Counted from the first letter of the stretch, positions 1-9,351 are shown. The stretch is 64,000 nucleotides of DNA from Hamadaea flava (GCF_024172085.1 NZ_JAMZDZ010000001.1:2108001-2172000), one strand, 5' to 3'. The notes: generated by a model from the sequence alone, not told the origin. A program made the numbers and translations.

Positions 1-39
1 CTCGAGGCCCGCTACAGCGAGCTGAGGTCCTTCCCCTAG
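1..39 (+). CDS. C-terminal tail of an upstream ORF (partial)
   Basis: Frame 1 is open from the first base and ends at a TAG at 37-39, giving twelve residues that end RSFP. The composition (Glu, Arg, Tyr, Leu) is coding-like, but the stretch is too short to assign. It may simply be chance. The following 220 bases to the next gene show no clear promoter or terminator. Confidence 0.2.
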   Translation, partial: LEARYSELRSFP

Positions 40-262
40 GCGTACGGCTGGTGCTCTGCCCGCCGCCTATTGCCTGTGTTCGGGCCGCGTAACCGCCTCC
101 GGCAACGATCTCTGCGAGTCTGACATCAGGACCGGATTGTGGATGCGGTGTACCACATCGCCCGCGATGGCCGGTGCGTTTCTGCGGCTTCTGCCGTTCA
201 TCGGATTTTCAGCTGTGGGTCATTAGCGTGCCGGTGGTGAACGAAGGAGCTGGCCACCACCT

Positions 263-799
263 ATGAACTACAGCCTGTTTTCGCTGATCAACGGATGGGC
301 CGGTCGCAGCGACGGTCTCGACGACGTGATGGAGTTCCTCGCCACCGCGTTGATCTATGTCGTGTTCGCGGTCGCCGCAGGGCTCGTAGTCCATGCCCTG
401 TTTCGGCGTCGGCTGCGAGCGCTGGCGCTGATCGGGGCGAGCCTGGTGCTGGCGTTCGCGGCCGCCACGATGGTTTCGCACTTGAGTGGTCAGGTGCGGC
501 CATTTCAGACGCATCGTGTGCATCAGCTGATCGCCCATACGGCGGGGGTGTCGCTGCCCAGCGATCATGCGACGGCCGCTTTCACGATCGCTGCCGGAAT
601 CGGGGTGTTCCTGCATCGTGGTTGGGCGCTTGCGCTGGGTGTGTGCGCGTTGGCCATTGGCTTCGCCCGGGTGTGGGTGGGTGTGCACTATCCGGGCGAC
701 ATTCTGGCTGGGTTCGTGATTGCTGTCGCCGCGGTGGTGGTCGTCGCGGTTGCCGACCGATTTCTACGACGGCGGCAAGCGCACGCGCAAGCCCTGTGA
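263..799 (+). CDS. PAP2-family membrane phosphatase, BcrC/undecaprenyl-diphosphatase-like
   Basis: 178 residues with about five hydrophobic membrane segments. The PAP2 signature is visible: RP at 79-80, SLPSDH at 97-102, and Arg136 with His142 in the RVWVGVHYPGD block. The PSDH version of motif 2 (rather than PSGH) is typical of the BcrC branch, which dephosphorylates undecaprenyl diphosphate on the outer face of the membrane during lipid-carrier recycling. The start follows an AAGGAG at 244-249, somewhat far upstream (about 13 bases). The motif-1 Lys is not obvious. Substrate is inferred from family only. A second, unrelated PAP2 protein lies at 9352-10056. Confidence 0.8.
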   Translation: MNYSLFSLINGWAGRSDGLDDVMEFLATALIYVVFAVAAGLVVHALFRRRLRALALIGASLVLAFAAATMVSHLSGQVRPFQTHRVHQLIAHTAGVSLPSDHATAAFTIAAGIGVFLHRGWALALGVCALAIGFARVWVGVHYPGDILAGFVIAVAAVVVVAVADRFLRRRQAHAQAL

Positions 800-839
800 C
801 CCGCCGCATCCGCTGCAGGTCACAGCGTTGTCTGCCTAG

Positions 840-1346
840 GTGCCTGGCTGTCGATCCAGGCAGGCACAAGTGCGGCAGGACTGGTCGTCACACCCAACCC
901 TTGTCGCTGGTCCGCGCCGGGTTCTGATCGTGTCGGACAGCTTCGGATCCGGGCACGATCGTGCGGCGTTGCCGATCGCGGGGCGACTGCACGACCCTGG
1001 CGTCGAGCTGGCGATCGTGGATCTGGTGGACCTGATGCTTGCGGGCGCGGTGATGTTGCAGGCTCACCGGCTGCGGATCGATCGGCTGCCGGTCACCTGG
1101 GACTGGCTGCTGGCCGCCTGTGTTCAGTCGGCCAGCTTTCGGACGGCCCGCCGGTCTGTGCTGGGCACCGCAGGCCGGCTAAGGCAGATCGCCGAAGCTC
1201 TACATCGGGCCGGTCGGGTGCCCGCGCTCAGCAGTGGCGCTCACGCTGCTCTCCGTCATCCGGCGGCGGCCACACCTCCTACGACGAGCACGGACATCAT
1301 CGAGCAGATCCGTGCCGTCAAAGATCTGGCCCTGTCTCCCGTCTGA
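840..1346 (+). pseudogene. Truncated MGDG-synthase-type glycosyltransferase (N-terminal domain only)
   Basis: After about 27 uninformative residues comes RRVLIVSDSFGSGHDRAA followed by VDLVDLM. This is the pattern of the N-terminal domain of diacylglycerol/MGDG-type glycosyltransferases, where the G-x-GH loop lies between the lobes. A full enzyme has about 380 residues; here the homology fades after roughly residue 100 and the catalytic C-terminal lobe is absent. The last residues (DIIEQIRAVKDL) look like the beginning of a SHOCT-type helix, so the 3' end may be a junction with another gene. No good ribosome binding site was found. I read it as a gene remnant; it could be a small orphan protein. 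Confidence 0.5.
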
Positions 1347-1361
1347 CGGAGTCCGCGCGGG

Positions 1362-2039
1362 TCAGTCCGGCTTGGATGCGATCCGGTAGCCCGCCCCGCG
1401 GACGGTCTCGATGGTCGCCCGGCCGTAGGGTTGATCGATCTTCTTGCGCAGATACATGATGTAGACCTCGACGATGTTGTCGTCGCCGTCGAAGCTCATG
1501 TCCCACACGTTCTCGATGATCGCGCGTTTGGACATGACGTCGCCCTTGTGGCGCATCAGGAATTCCAGCAGCGCGAACTCGCGCGTGGTGAGGGTGATCT
1601 GGTCGCCGGCCCGGGTGACGGTGCGGGCGGCCGGGTCGAGGACGAGGTCATCGGCGGCCAAAACGGTCGGGCGTTGGCCGTGGCCGCGGCGGGCTACCGC
1701 GCGCAGGCGGGCGAGCAGGACGACGAAGGAGAACGGTTTGGTCAGGTAGTCGTCGGCGCCCAGGTCGAGGGCGTCGGCGAGGTCGTATTCGCCGTCTTTC
1801 GCGGTGAGCATGATGATCGGTGTCCAGATCTGGCGCTGGCGCAGGGTCCGGCAGACTTCATAGCCGTTGAGGCCGGGCAGCATGATGTCCAGGATGATCG
1901 CGTCATAAGTGTGCTCGGTCGCCGCCCATAGCCCGTCGACGCCGGTGGCCATGACGTCGACCGCATAGCCTTCTGCAGTCAGGCCGGCTTTGACGACGGC
2001 GGCGAGGTTGGCTTCGTCCTCGACGATCAGTACGCGCAT
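1362..2039 (-). CDS. OmpR/PhoB-family response regulator
   Basis: 225 residues. Receiver domain 1-115 has the acidic pair E7-D8, phospho-acceptor Asp51 in IILDIMLPG and Lys101 in YLTKPF. The C-terminal winged helix covers about 125-225. The start MRVLIVEDE at 2039 is chosen over an in-frame upstream extension because GAGG sits 5-8 bases upstream and the extension is an out-of-frame reading of the kinase gene. It is the second gene of a kinase-regulator operon: the kinase stops 8 bases upstream and its TGA overlaps the SD sequence, suggesting translational coupling. A likely target is the divergent lipoprotein/ABC exporter operon, by position. Confidence 0.93.
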   Translation of the reverse strand: MRVLIVEDEANLAAVVKAGLTAEGYAVDVMATGVDGLWAATEHTYDAIILDIMLPGLNGYEVCRTLRQRQIWTPIIMLTAKDGEYDLADALDLGADDYLTKPFSFVVLLARLRAVARRGHGQRPTVLAADDLVLDPAARTVTRAGDQITLTTREFALLEFLMRHKGDVMSKRAIIENVWDMSFDGDDNIVEVYIMYLRKKIDQPYGRATIETVRGAGYRIASKPD

Positions 2040-2046
2040 CGTTTCC

Positions 2047-3447
2047 TCATAAGGTGGTGGTGTAGTCCAGGGGCAGGCGCAACTCGAAGCGGGCGCCACC
2101 CAGCGGTGAGTCGGTGACGGTGACCGTGCCGCCGTGGCGATGGGCGATCTCCCGGGTGATGGCCAGCCCGAGTCCGGTGCCGCCGTCGTCGCGGGCCCGG
2201 CTGGCATCCAGGCGTACGAAGCGTTCGAAGATCCGCTCACGTTCCGGTGGCGGGACGCCAGGCCCGTCGTCATCGACGATCACACGAGCCGTTGTGCTGT
2301 CGGCGGTCACGGTGAGCGTGATGGTGGTGCGGGCGTACCGGGCGGCGTTGTCGCACAGGTTGGTGACGGCACGTTCGAGTTCGTGGTCGTCGCCGGTGAT
2401 CCGGACCGGGGTGACCTGGCCGGTGACGGTCACGTCGGGGCGCGAGCCGATCAGCCGCAGCCGCGACCGGTAGGCGATGTCGTCGAGGTCCACGTCGTTG
2501 CGGCGGGGGTGCAGGCCGTGTTCGTCGACGCGGGCCAGCAGCAGCAGGTCGGCCACGAGCCGGGAGATGCGGTCGGTTTCCGCGCGCAGCCGGGCGACGT
2601 CTTCGCCGGTGACGTTGGCCGGGGTGAGCAGTTCCAGACCGACGTGCAGCGCGGCCAGCGGGCTGCGTAGTTCGTGGCTGGCGTCGGCGACGAACCGGCG
2701 CTGGGCGTCGGCGGAGGCGTGCAGCCGGTCCAGCATCGCGTTCATGGTTTCGGCGAGTGCGGCTATCTCGTCTTGGGTGTTCGGGACCGGGACGCGGGCT
2801 TGCAGATCGCGGGCGGTGATGCCGGCGACCCGGCGGCGGATGGCCTCGACCGGACGCAGCGTGCGGCCGACGAGGATGAACGTGGCCGCGCCGACGACCA
2901 CGGCGAGGATCGGCATGCCCACCGCGGTCAGGCGTGAGATCAGCTCGATGGCCTCGTTCACCGGCCGCAGGGACTGGGCGACCAGCACAGTGCGGCTGCC
3001 GTCGTCGGTGGCCACGGTCGTGGCGACGATGCGGAACGGGTCTTCGCTGTCCGGCTGCAGGTATGCGGTCTCCCAGGTGGTCGCCTCGACGGCCGGGCGC
3101 TGGGTGAGGATGGGCGGCCGCTGGGCCAAAACTGGGGAGGCGGCCACGACCTTGCCACTGGAGTTGACGATCTGAACGAGGGTCTGATCCCCGGCGGCCG
3201 GGCGCAGGGTCTGATCGAGCAGCCCTGGGTCGCCGGATTTGATCGCGGCCACGACCTGCCCGGCCCGTTGGCTGGCCGCGTCGTCGATGTTGCTAGTGAG
3301 GGTGTGACGGGCGATGATGACCAGCCCGACGGCGGCGAGCCCGACCGCGGCGAGGACGACGACCGCGGCGGCGAGGGAGGTGCGTACCCGGACGCTGCCG
3401 AGACGGGCGCGGGCGGCGCCCGCCGCCCTTTTCCAGGTCGCGGTCAC
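2047..3447 (-). CDS. HAMP-containing sensor histidine kinase
   Basis: 466 residues. TM1 about 24-46, an extracytoplasmic sensor region 47-172, TM2 about 175-197, HAMP about 195-248, HisKA with phospho-acceptor His258 in ASHELRSP, and an HATPase domain with Asn367 (N box), DDDGPG 392-397 (G1) and GGTGLGL 422-428 (G2). All catalytic boxes are intact. It forms an operon with the response regulator downstream. It is transcribed away from the lipoprotein/ABC operon across a 110-bp gap, an arrangement common for exporters that respond to envelope stress or peptide antibiotics. The signal sensed is unknown. Confidence 0.92.
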   Translation of the reverse strand: MTATWKRAAGAARARLGSVRVRTSLAAAVVVLAAVGLAAVGLVIIARHTLTSNIDDAASQRAGQVVAAIKSGDPGLLDQTLRPAAGDQTLVQIVNSSGKVVAASPVLAQRPPILTQRPAVEATTWETAYLQPDSEDPFRIVATTVATDDGSRTVLVAQSLRPVNEAIELISRLTAVGMPILAVVVGAATFILVGRTLRPVEAIRRRVAGITARDLQARVPVPNTQDEIAALAETMNAMLDRLHASADAQRRFVADASHELRSPLAALHVGLELLTPANVTGEDVARLRAETDRISRLVADLLLLARVDEHGLHPRRNDVDLDDIAYRSRLRLIGSRPDVTVTGQVTPVRITGDDHELERAVTNLCDNAARYARTTITLTVTADSTTARVIVDDDGPGVPPPERERIFERFVRLDASRARDDGGTGLGLAITREIAHRHGGTVTVTDSPLGGARFELRLPLDYTTTL

Positions 3448-3557
3448 CTTAAGAAGAGTACGGACCGGTGGCTTAGTCTCCGCTGAACCGCACCTGCCAC
3501 CTCGCCGCCCGGGCGTTTCAGGCGGGTCTCAGGACGCACTGCCTAGCGTCGGCAGGT

Positions 3558-4139
3558 ATGACCACGATGCGACTTCGATGGGCGGCTGCCGCGGCCGGTT
3601 TGGCGGGCCTGCTGGCGGCGGGTTTGGCCGCCTGCGGTGGGCCTGCCCCGGTGTCGTCTGCACCGAGCGACTCCAATCCCATCGGCGACATTCCCGACAG
3701 CCAGGCGTTCGTCACCTATTCAGGTCTGCCGGGGTTCACCATCAAAGTCCCGGAGGGCTGGGCGACCACCACTGATGCGGACGGCTCGACCGTGCTGACC
3801 GACAAGCTCAACAGCATCCGGTTGCGGGAAAGCCACACGGCGACCGCGCCGAACGAGGACAGCGCCCGTACGGACCTGGCAGATCTGAAGACGCACGCTC
3901 ATGGATTCGCCGGCGGAGCGGTGTCGACGGTGTCACGCCCGGCCGGGCCGGTCATCCTGACGACCTATCGCAGCGACGCCCCGGCCGACCCCGTCACCGG
4001 CAAGATCATCAATGATGATGTGGAACGGTACCAGTTCTTCCACCAAGGGTTGCTGGTCACGGTCACGCTGGCGGGCCCGCACGGTGCCGACAACGTCGAC
4101 CCCTGGCGGATCGTGACCGACTCGGTGGCCTTCACATGA
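3558..4139 (+). CDS. Secreted lipoprotein, first gene of an ABC exporter operon
   Basis: 193 residues. A short basic N-terminus, a hydrophobic stretch of Ala/Leu, and a lipobox GLAAC with Cys26 as the lipidation site. The mature part starts with a Ser/Pro/Ala linker and then contains FTIKVPEGW, a pattern seen in LpqN/PsbP-like actinobacterial lipoproteins, but no enzyme motif is visible. Its stop codon overlaps the start of the next ATPase gene (ATGA), so it is very likely made together with the exporter and may act as its extracytoplasmic partner or substrate chaperone. That role is inferred from position. Confidence 0.75.
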   Translation: MTTMRLRWAAAAAGLAGLLAAGLAACGGPAPVSSAPSDSNPIGDIPDSQAFVTYSGLPGFTIKVPEGWATTTDADGSTVLTDKLNSIRLRESHTATAPNEDSARTDLADLKTHAHGFAGGAVSTVSRPAGPVILTTYRSDAPADPVTGKIINDDVERYQFFHQGLLVTVTLAGPHGADNVDPWRIVTDSVAFT

Positions 4140-4876
4140 GCCGCGTCGGCGCCCTCGACACCAACTGCGGCGACCAGCCGGGCGCAGCTGCGCAAGTCCT
4201 GACGGCGCATCGGCTGTTCCGGTTCTATCGGGCGGCCGGTGAGGAGATATTCGCATTGGTCGGGGTGTCGCTCAGCGTCGACGCCGGTGAACTGGTCGCC
4301 GTCGCGGGCCCGTCCGGGTCCGGCAAGTCGACGCTGCTGGCGTTGCTGGGCGGGTTGGACGAGCCGGACGGTGGTTCGGTGGTGGTCGATGGATTGGTGA
4401 TCAGTCACCGGCCGGAAACCGAGCGGGCAGCGATCAGAGCCCGGTCCGTCGGCATCCTGTTCCAGTACGGCAACCTGCTGGACCATCTGACGGTCGGGCA
4501 GAACATGCGGTTGGCCGCCCGCCTGTCCGGTACCACCGTGGCGCCGCCGGACGTGTCCGGTCGCCTGGCTCAGGTCGGCATGGCCGGAACCGAAAATATG
4601 CTGCCGCGGCAGCTGTCAGGCGGCCAGGCCGCCCGGGCGGGGCTGGCGGTCGCGCTGGTCAACGATCCACCGGTTGTGCTGGCCGACGAGCCCACCGCGG
4701 AGCTCGACTCCGGCAGCGAGCGGCAGGTCCTGGGCCTGCTGCGCCTGGCCGCAGACGGCGGCACCGCCGTCGTCATCGCCAGCCACAGCCCCCGCGTGCT
4801 GGCTGTCTGCGACCGGGTGGTGCACCTGGCCGACGGTCAGATCAGCCGCATCGACCAGCTGGGGGAGGTCCGGTGA
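4136..4876 (+). CDS. ABC transporter ATP-binding protein (LolD/MacB-type), copy 1
   Basis: 246 residues. Walker A GPSGSGKST, signature LSGGQ, Walker B VVLADEPT followed by a D-loop AELDSG, and the switch His in IASHS. The Q-loop reads FQYGNLLDHLTV. This is the LolD/MacB branch that powers FtsX-like permeases. The start overlaps the lipoprotein stop, and the end overlaps the next ATPase gene (GTGA). Around residues 16-35 there is a short extension before the NBD. Confidence 0.92.
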   Translation: MSRVGALDTNCGDQPGAAAQVLTAHRLFRFYRAAGEEIFALVGVSLSVDAGELVAVAGPSGSGKSTLLALLGGLDEPDGGSVVVDGLVISHRPETERAAIRARSVGILFQYGNLLDHLTVGQNMRLAARLSGTTVAPPDVSGRLAQVGMAGTENMLPRQLSGGQAARAGLAVALVNDPPVVLADEPTAELDSGSERQVLGLLRLAADGGTAVVIASHSPRVLAVCDRVVHLADGQISRIDQLGEVR

Positions 4877-5568
4877 CCGCCCCGCAGCAGATGACGCCCA
4901 CCCTCGTCGCGGCCGCTCGCGCCGAGTGTCGGTTCGGATCGCTGCGTGCCGTACGCGACGCGACGTTCGCCATCCGCGCCGGACAGCAGATCGCCGTGAC
5001 CGGCGTGTCCGGCTCGGGTAAGTCGACGCTGTTGCACCTGATCGCCGGGCTGCTACCGGTCGCGGCGGGTTCGATCACCTGGCCGGGTCTGTTGGGCGAC
5101 CCGAGGCTGGACCGGACACTGATAACGGTGGTGTTCCAGCAGCCCAGCTTGCTGGAGTCACTGACTGTCGTGCAGAACGTCCAACTGCCGTTGCTGCTGG
5201 CCGGTCACGCCGAGCCGCAGGCGGCCAGGGCCGCCGAAGCCGCATTGGCGATGGTCGGGATCGGCGATCTGCGTGACCGGATGCCCGGTGAGCTGTCGGG
5301 CGGGCAGGCTCAGCGCGCCGCCGTCGCCCGGGCCATCGCCGCCCGGCCGCGGTTGATCGTCGCTGACGAGCCCACCGGCCACCTCGACCATGACATCGCC
5401 CGGCACGTCATCGGCACGTTGCAGCAGGCAGCGAGATCCGCCGGCGCCGCGCTGGTGGTGGCCACCCACGATCCGGCCGTGGCTGGCGCCTTCGCCCGAC
5501 GCTGGCACATGCGCGACGGGGACCTATTCACCGAGCCGGCCCCCACCACCGTCCAAGAGGCACCGTGA
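4873..5568 (+). CDS. ABC transporter ATP-binding protein (LolD/MacB-type), copy 2
   Basis: 231 residues with a complete nucleotide-binding domain: GVSGSGKST, Q-loop FQQPSLLESLTV, LSGGQAQR signature, LIVADEPTGHLD Walker B/D-loop and VATHD switch. The GTG start overlaps the previous stop and the stop overlaps the permease start, so four genes are coupled. Two different ATPases in front of one permease suggests a heterodimeric engine. The sequences differ throughout (for example the D-loop regions AELDSG and GHLDHD), so this is not a recent duplication. Confidence 0.92.
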   Translation: MTAPQQMTPTLVAAARAECRFGSLRAVRDATFAIRAGQQIAVTGVSGSGKSTLLHLIAGLLPVAAGSITWPGLLGDPRLDRTLITVVFQQPSLLESLTVVQNVQLPLLLAGHAEPQAARAAEAALAMVGIGDLRDRMPGELSGGQAQRAAVARAIAARPRLIVADEPTGHLDHDIARHVIGTLQQAARSAGAALVVATHDPAVAGAFARRWHMRDGDLFTEPAPTTVQEAP

Positions 5569-8168
5569 TGCTGTTGTTGTGGATGTCTGGTCTCATCCGC
5601 CGCCGTGGCGCACGGATCGTGGCCGCCGCGCTGGCCGTCGCAGCGGCGGTCGCACTGACGGCGTACCTGGACCAGTTCGTGACCACGTCACAGTCGTCGA
5701 TGACTGCGCGGGCGGTCAGCCGGGTCGCCGTTGACTGGCAGGTCGCCGTGTCCCCCGGCGCCGACGTCGCGAAGGTGCGGTCGGCGGTCACCACGCAGCC
5801 GGGCACCGCCGCCGTGTTTCCGGTCTCCTACGCGCGGCTTCCCGGGCTGTCGGCGCGCAGCGGCGACGAGCAGCACACGACCGCCGACGCCGTCGTTCTG
5901 GGAATTCCAGCCGGATACCGGGACGTGTTCGCGGGTCAGATCAGGGTTCTGTCCGGTGATCCGGCCGGGGTGCTGATAGCCCAGCAGACCGCGTCGAACT
6001 TGCATGCCGCGCCGGGATCGCAGGTCGCCGTGCACCGTCCCGGTCTGCCGCCGGCGACGGTCACCGTCGGCGCGGTCGTTGATCTGCCGCAGGCTAACAC
6101 CCTGTTCCAGGATGTGGACGCGCCGCCGTCGGCGCAGCCGACCGCGCCACCGGACAACGTGCTGATCCTGCCATCTGCGTTGTACAGCCAGGTGATCGTG
6201 GGCCCAATGGCGTCGTCCCACGGGCAGGCGCTGTCGACGCAGCTGCACGTGCGCCGTGATCACCCGCTGCCTTCCTCCCCGTCGGCCGCATATGTCGCGG
6301 AGACCGCCGCCTCGCACCACCTCGACGCGGTGCTGCACGGGCTCGGTCACACCGGCGACAACCTGGCCGCCACCCTCGACGCGGCCCGTTCCGACGCCTC
6401 GTACGCGACGGTGTTGTTCTTCTTCCTGGGCTTGCCTGCAGTGGCGGTCGCAGCGGGGATCACGGCGGTCATCGCCGCCACTGGCGCGACTCGCCGGCGC
6501 CGCGACTATGCCCTGGCCCGCACCCGCGGGGCCACCACCGGCCAGCTGCTGCTGCTGGCCGGCGGCGAAGCGGCCCTGGTCGCGGTGCTGGGCTGTCTGC
6601 TCGGCATCGCCGCAGCCGCTGTGGGCGGTGGCGCCGCAACCGGCGGGTTCCGGTCCGCTGCGCTCGTGGCGAGTCTGGCCGGGATCGCGGTCACCGTCGT
6701 GTCGGTGGCCGTCCCGGCGTGGCGCGAGGTGCGGTCAACAGAGATCCACGCGGCACGCGCCGTCGTCGCCACGCCACGCCGAAAGGCGGTCTACCCAGTC
6801 GCCGCAGTGGTGTGCGCGGCCATGAGCGCACTGGTCTGGCAGCACACTCGCGGGCACAGCTACAACCTGGTCCTCGCCCCGGAAGGAGTGGCGGCGATCT
6901 CGGTCGACTATGGGGCGTTCACCGCACCGGCGCTGCTGTGGATCGCGGTAACCAGCGGCGCGTACGGGCTGACCATGGTGCTGCTGACCCGCGGCCGGCC
7001 GGTCGCCGGTGCGCTGGTGCGCGTCTGGACCGGCCGACCGCTGGCGGCAACCGGCACGTCGATGCTGACCCACCAGCGGGCGCTGATCGCCCGCACGGTG
7101 ACGCTGCTGGTGGTCACCCTGGCATTCGCCATCAGCACAGCCACCTTCACCCGCACCTACCAGCAGCAGGCCACCGTCGACGCCCGGCTGACAAACGGCG
7201 CGGACGTGACCGTCACCACGACCGCACCGGTCGAGACCGTCGCATCCGTGGCCGGTGTCCGCTCCGCGCAGCCGCTGCAGCACCGGTACGCCTACGTCGG
7301 CGCGGATCTGCAAGACCTGTTCGGGGTTGACCCAGCGGGCATTCGCACGGTCGGGCTGCAAGACAGCTGGTTTACCGGCGGGTCAGCTAACCAGCTGCTC
7401 GACCGGCTGGCCCGGCAACCCGACGCGATCTTGGCTTCGGCCGAGACGGTCGCCGACTATCAACTGCGACCGGGTGACCCGATCACGTTGCGGATCAACG
7501 GCTCCGGCACCGCGGCATCGACGGCGACGTTCCACTACGCCGGCGTGGTCACCGAGTTCCCCACCGCGCCGAAAGACAGCTTCTTCGTCGCCAACGCCGC
7601 ATACCTCAATCACGTCGGCGGGGCGCCGACCACGACCACCTACCTGGTCAGCGCAGCCAGACCGGCGGCCACCGCCCAAGCCATGCGGAAGCGACTCGGC
7701 GCGCAGGCCACGATCACCGACATCACCACCACGGCAGCCACCATCGGATCCAGCCTCACCGCCGTCGACCTGACCGGCCTCGCCCGGATCGAGACGTCGT
7801 TCGCGATCGTCCTGGTGCTGGCCACAGCCGGGCTGCTGTTCGCGCTGACACTCGCCGAACGGCGGCGCACCTTCACCCTGGCGGCCCTGATCGGCGCCCG
7901 CCGCCGGCACCTGTTCGGCTTCGTGGCCGCGGAGGCGTTCGTAATCATCGTCGCCGCGCTGGTGCTGGGTGCCGCGTCCGCCGGGATCATCACGGTGATG
8001 CTGGTGCAGGTGTTGCACGGAGTGTTCGACCCGCCGCCGGACCATCCGTCGGTCGCGTGGGCGTACACCGCCCTGGTCGTCGCCGCGGCGATCGGATCCC
8101 TGGCTGTGGCGGCGCTGTTCGGCGCCCGGCACGCGCGGCCGGACCCCGAGTTCGCCCGCGAGCGGTGA
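5568..8168 (+). CDS. FtsX/MacB-family ABC transporter permease
   Basis: 866 residues from the ATG at 5568 (a GTG one codon earlier is equally possible). Layout: TM near 15-35, a large extracytoplasmic domain to about residue 280, a cluster of membrane segments about 283-395, further segments near 410, 455-475 and 510-530, a second extracytoplasmic domain, and three C-terminal membrane segments about 745-860. This is the two-repeat FtsX arrangement of actinobacterial mechanotransmission exporters. It completes the lipoprotein-ATPase-ATPase operon. Likely job: export or extraction of a lipid, peptide or antibiotic from the envelope. Confidence 0.9.
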   Translation: MLLLWMSGLIRRRGARIVAAALAVAAAVALTAYLDQFVTTSQSSMTARAVSRVAVDWQVAVSPGADVAKVRSAVTTQPGTAAVFPVSYARLPGLSARSGDEQHTTADAVVLGIPAGYRDVFAGQIRVLSGDPAGVLIAQQTASNLHAAPGSQVAVHRPGLPPATVTVGAVVDLPQANTLFQDVDAPPSAQPTAPPDNVLILPSALYSQVIVGPMASSHGQALSTQLHVRRDHPLPSSPSAAYVAETAASHHLDAVLHGLGHTGDNLAATLDAARSDASYATVLFFFLGLPAVAVAAGITAVIAATGATRRRRDYALARTRGATTGQLLLLAGGEAALVAVLGCLLGIAAAAVGGGAATGGFRSAALVASLAGIAVTVVSVAVPAWREVRSTEIHAARAVVATPRRKAVYPVAAVVCAAMSALVWQHTRGHSYNLVLAPEGVAAISVDYGAFTAPALLWIAVTSGAYGLTMVLLTRGRPVAGALVRVWTGRPLAATGTSMLTHQRALIARTVTLLVVTLAFAISTATFTRTYQQQATVDARLTNGADVTVTTTAPVETVASVAGVRSAQPLQHRYAYVGADLQDLFGVDPAGIRTVGLQDSWFTGGSANQLLDRLARQPDAILASAETVADYQLRPGDPITLRINGSGTAASTATFHYAGVVTEFPTAPKDSFFVANAAYLNHVGGAPTTTTYLVSAARPAATAQAMRKRLGAQATITDITTTAATIGSSLTAVDLTGLARIETSFAIVLVLATAGLLFALTLAERRRTFTLAALIGARRRHLFGFVAAEAFVIIVAALVLGAASAGIITVMLVQVLHGVFDPPPDHPSVAWAYTALVVAAAIGSLAVAALFGARHARPDPEFARER

Positions 8169-8393
8169 ACCGCGGCGAGGGCCCGCCCGGGTGGGCCAGG
8201 TCACGGCAGGCGCGGTTCATCGGATTCTCAGCTTCGCCTCCATAACCTACTGCCCTGTAGGAGCAGACCTGCTCATATGCGGGATGTGCCCAGGTCGGCG
8301 GCGAGAAGCGGCCGCTCGACGGCGGCGACCCACGCAGCCGCTTGGGGCACCCGCCGAAAGACACCGATATGACGGCCGCCGGGGAGGATGGAC

Positions 8394-9083
8394 ATGGTGA
8401 GTCAGCTCGCCTCGACCACGTCTGGGGTGCTCGACCCCACACAGCTGATCTCGGCGTTCGGGCTGATCGGCATCATGGTGATCGTCTTCGCCGAGTCGGG
8501 TCTGCTTGTCGGTTTTTTCCTGCCCGGCGACTCGCTGTTGTTCACCGCTGGCCTCCTGGTGGCTTCGGATCGCTACCTGCACTACCCGTTGTGGGTGGTG
8601 ATCGCGGCGATCTGCGTCGCGGCGATCATCGGCGACCAGGTCGGATATCTGTTCGGGCGCAAGGTCGGTCCGGGGCTGTTCCGTAAACCGGACGCCCGGC
8701 TGTTCAAGCAGCGATACTTGACGCAGGCCCAGCATTTCTTCGACCACCACGGCGCCCGGTCGATCGTCCTGGCCAGGTTCGTTCCGCTGGTACGCACGTT
8801 CGCACCGATCGTCGCCGGCACCGCCGAGATGCGCTACCGCACGTTCGTCCTCTACAACATCGCCGGCGGTGTGGCCTGGGGAACCGTGGTCACCGTCGCC
8901 GGCTATTTCCTCGGCCAGCTGCCCGTGGTGGCCAACAATATCGAGGTCATCCTTGTAGCGATCGTCGCGGTCTCGTTCGTCCCGGTCGCGATCGAACTCT
9001 TGCGGGGGCGGCGACGCGCCCGCAAGACTGCGGCGGGTTCGAAGCCCGCAGACGGTCCCGCGGCAGATACGCCGCAGCCGTGA
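8394..9083 (+). CDS. DedA-family membrane protein
   Basis: 229 residues with about five membrane segments. Family hallmarks: FAESGLLVGFFLPGDSLLF (the E and PGDS of the first re-entrant loop) and the later block FDHHGARSIVLARFVPLVRTF, in which Arg residues of the R-x3-R-F-x-P-x-x-R motif are kept, followed by the G-x3-G region IAGGVAWG. DedA proteins act in lipid-carrier or phospholipid flipping across the inner membrane. The ATG at 8394 is favoured because GGGGAGG lies at 8381-8387; an ATG at 8388 is also in frame. The C-terminal tail is basic and then Asp/Pro rich. Confidence 0.9.
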   Translation: MVSQLASTTSGVLDPTQLISAFGLIGIMVIVFAESGLLVGFFLPGDSLLFTAGLLVASDRYLHYPLWVVIAAICVAAIIGDQVGYLFGRKVGPGLFRKPDARLFKQRYLTQAQHFFDHHGARSIVLARFVPLVRTFAPIVAGTAEMRYRTFVLYNIAGGVAWGTVVTVAGYFLGQLPVVANNIEVILVAIVAVSFVPVAIELLRGRRRARKTAAGSKPADGPAADTPQP

Positions 9084-9116
9084 TCACCGCATCGACCACA
9101 CGAAGGGCTGGCGCAG

Positions 9117-9335
9117 GTGATTACTACGGTGACGGGCCCGGCCAGGCACGGGTGGCTCGCTGTTTCCCGTCTGCCACCGATGGCGAGCAGCCGAGGCGTC
9201 ACCTGGTCGCCCACATCCGTGATTGTCACGGTCGCCGTCGTGCTGTTCCTTGTGGCCGCCTCCGTCGGGATGGCGCTGGCGCTGGCGGGATGGCGCACGG
9301 CCCGACGCCACCGCAAAACCTCGCCCAGGCAGTAG
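9117..9335 (+). CDS. Small single-span membrane protein
   Basis: 72 residues starting at a GTG. One long hydrophobic segment (about residues 34-58) is followed by a strongly basic tail (RTARRHRKTSPRQ), a positive-inside pattern placing the C-terminus in the cytoplasm. It lies 34 bases after the DedA gene and 17 before a PAP2 gene on the same strand, so it probably belongs to the same transcript. No family is recognised. Confidence 0.5.
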   Translation: MITTVTGPARHGWLAVSRLPPMASSRGVTWSPTSVIVTVAVVLFLVAASVGMALALAGWRTARRHRKTSPRQ

Positions 9336-9351
9336 CCCGGGATGGGATCTG

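Noticed and set aside
8176-8197. GC-rich inverted repeat GGCCCGCC/GGTGGGCC behind the FtsX permease gene as terminator
   Set aside because: The loop would be only two bases and there is no U tract; too weak to list.
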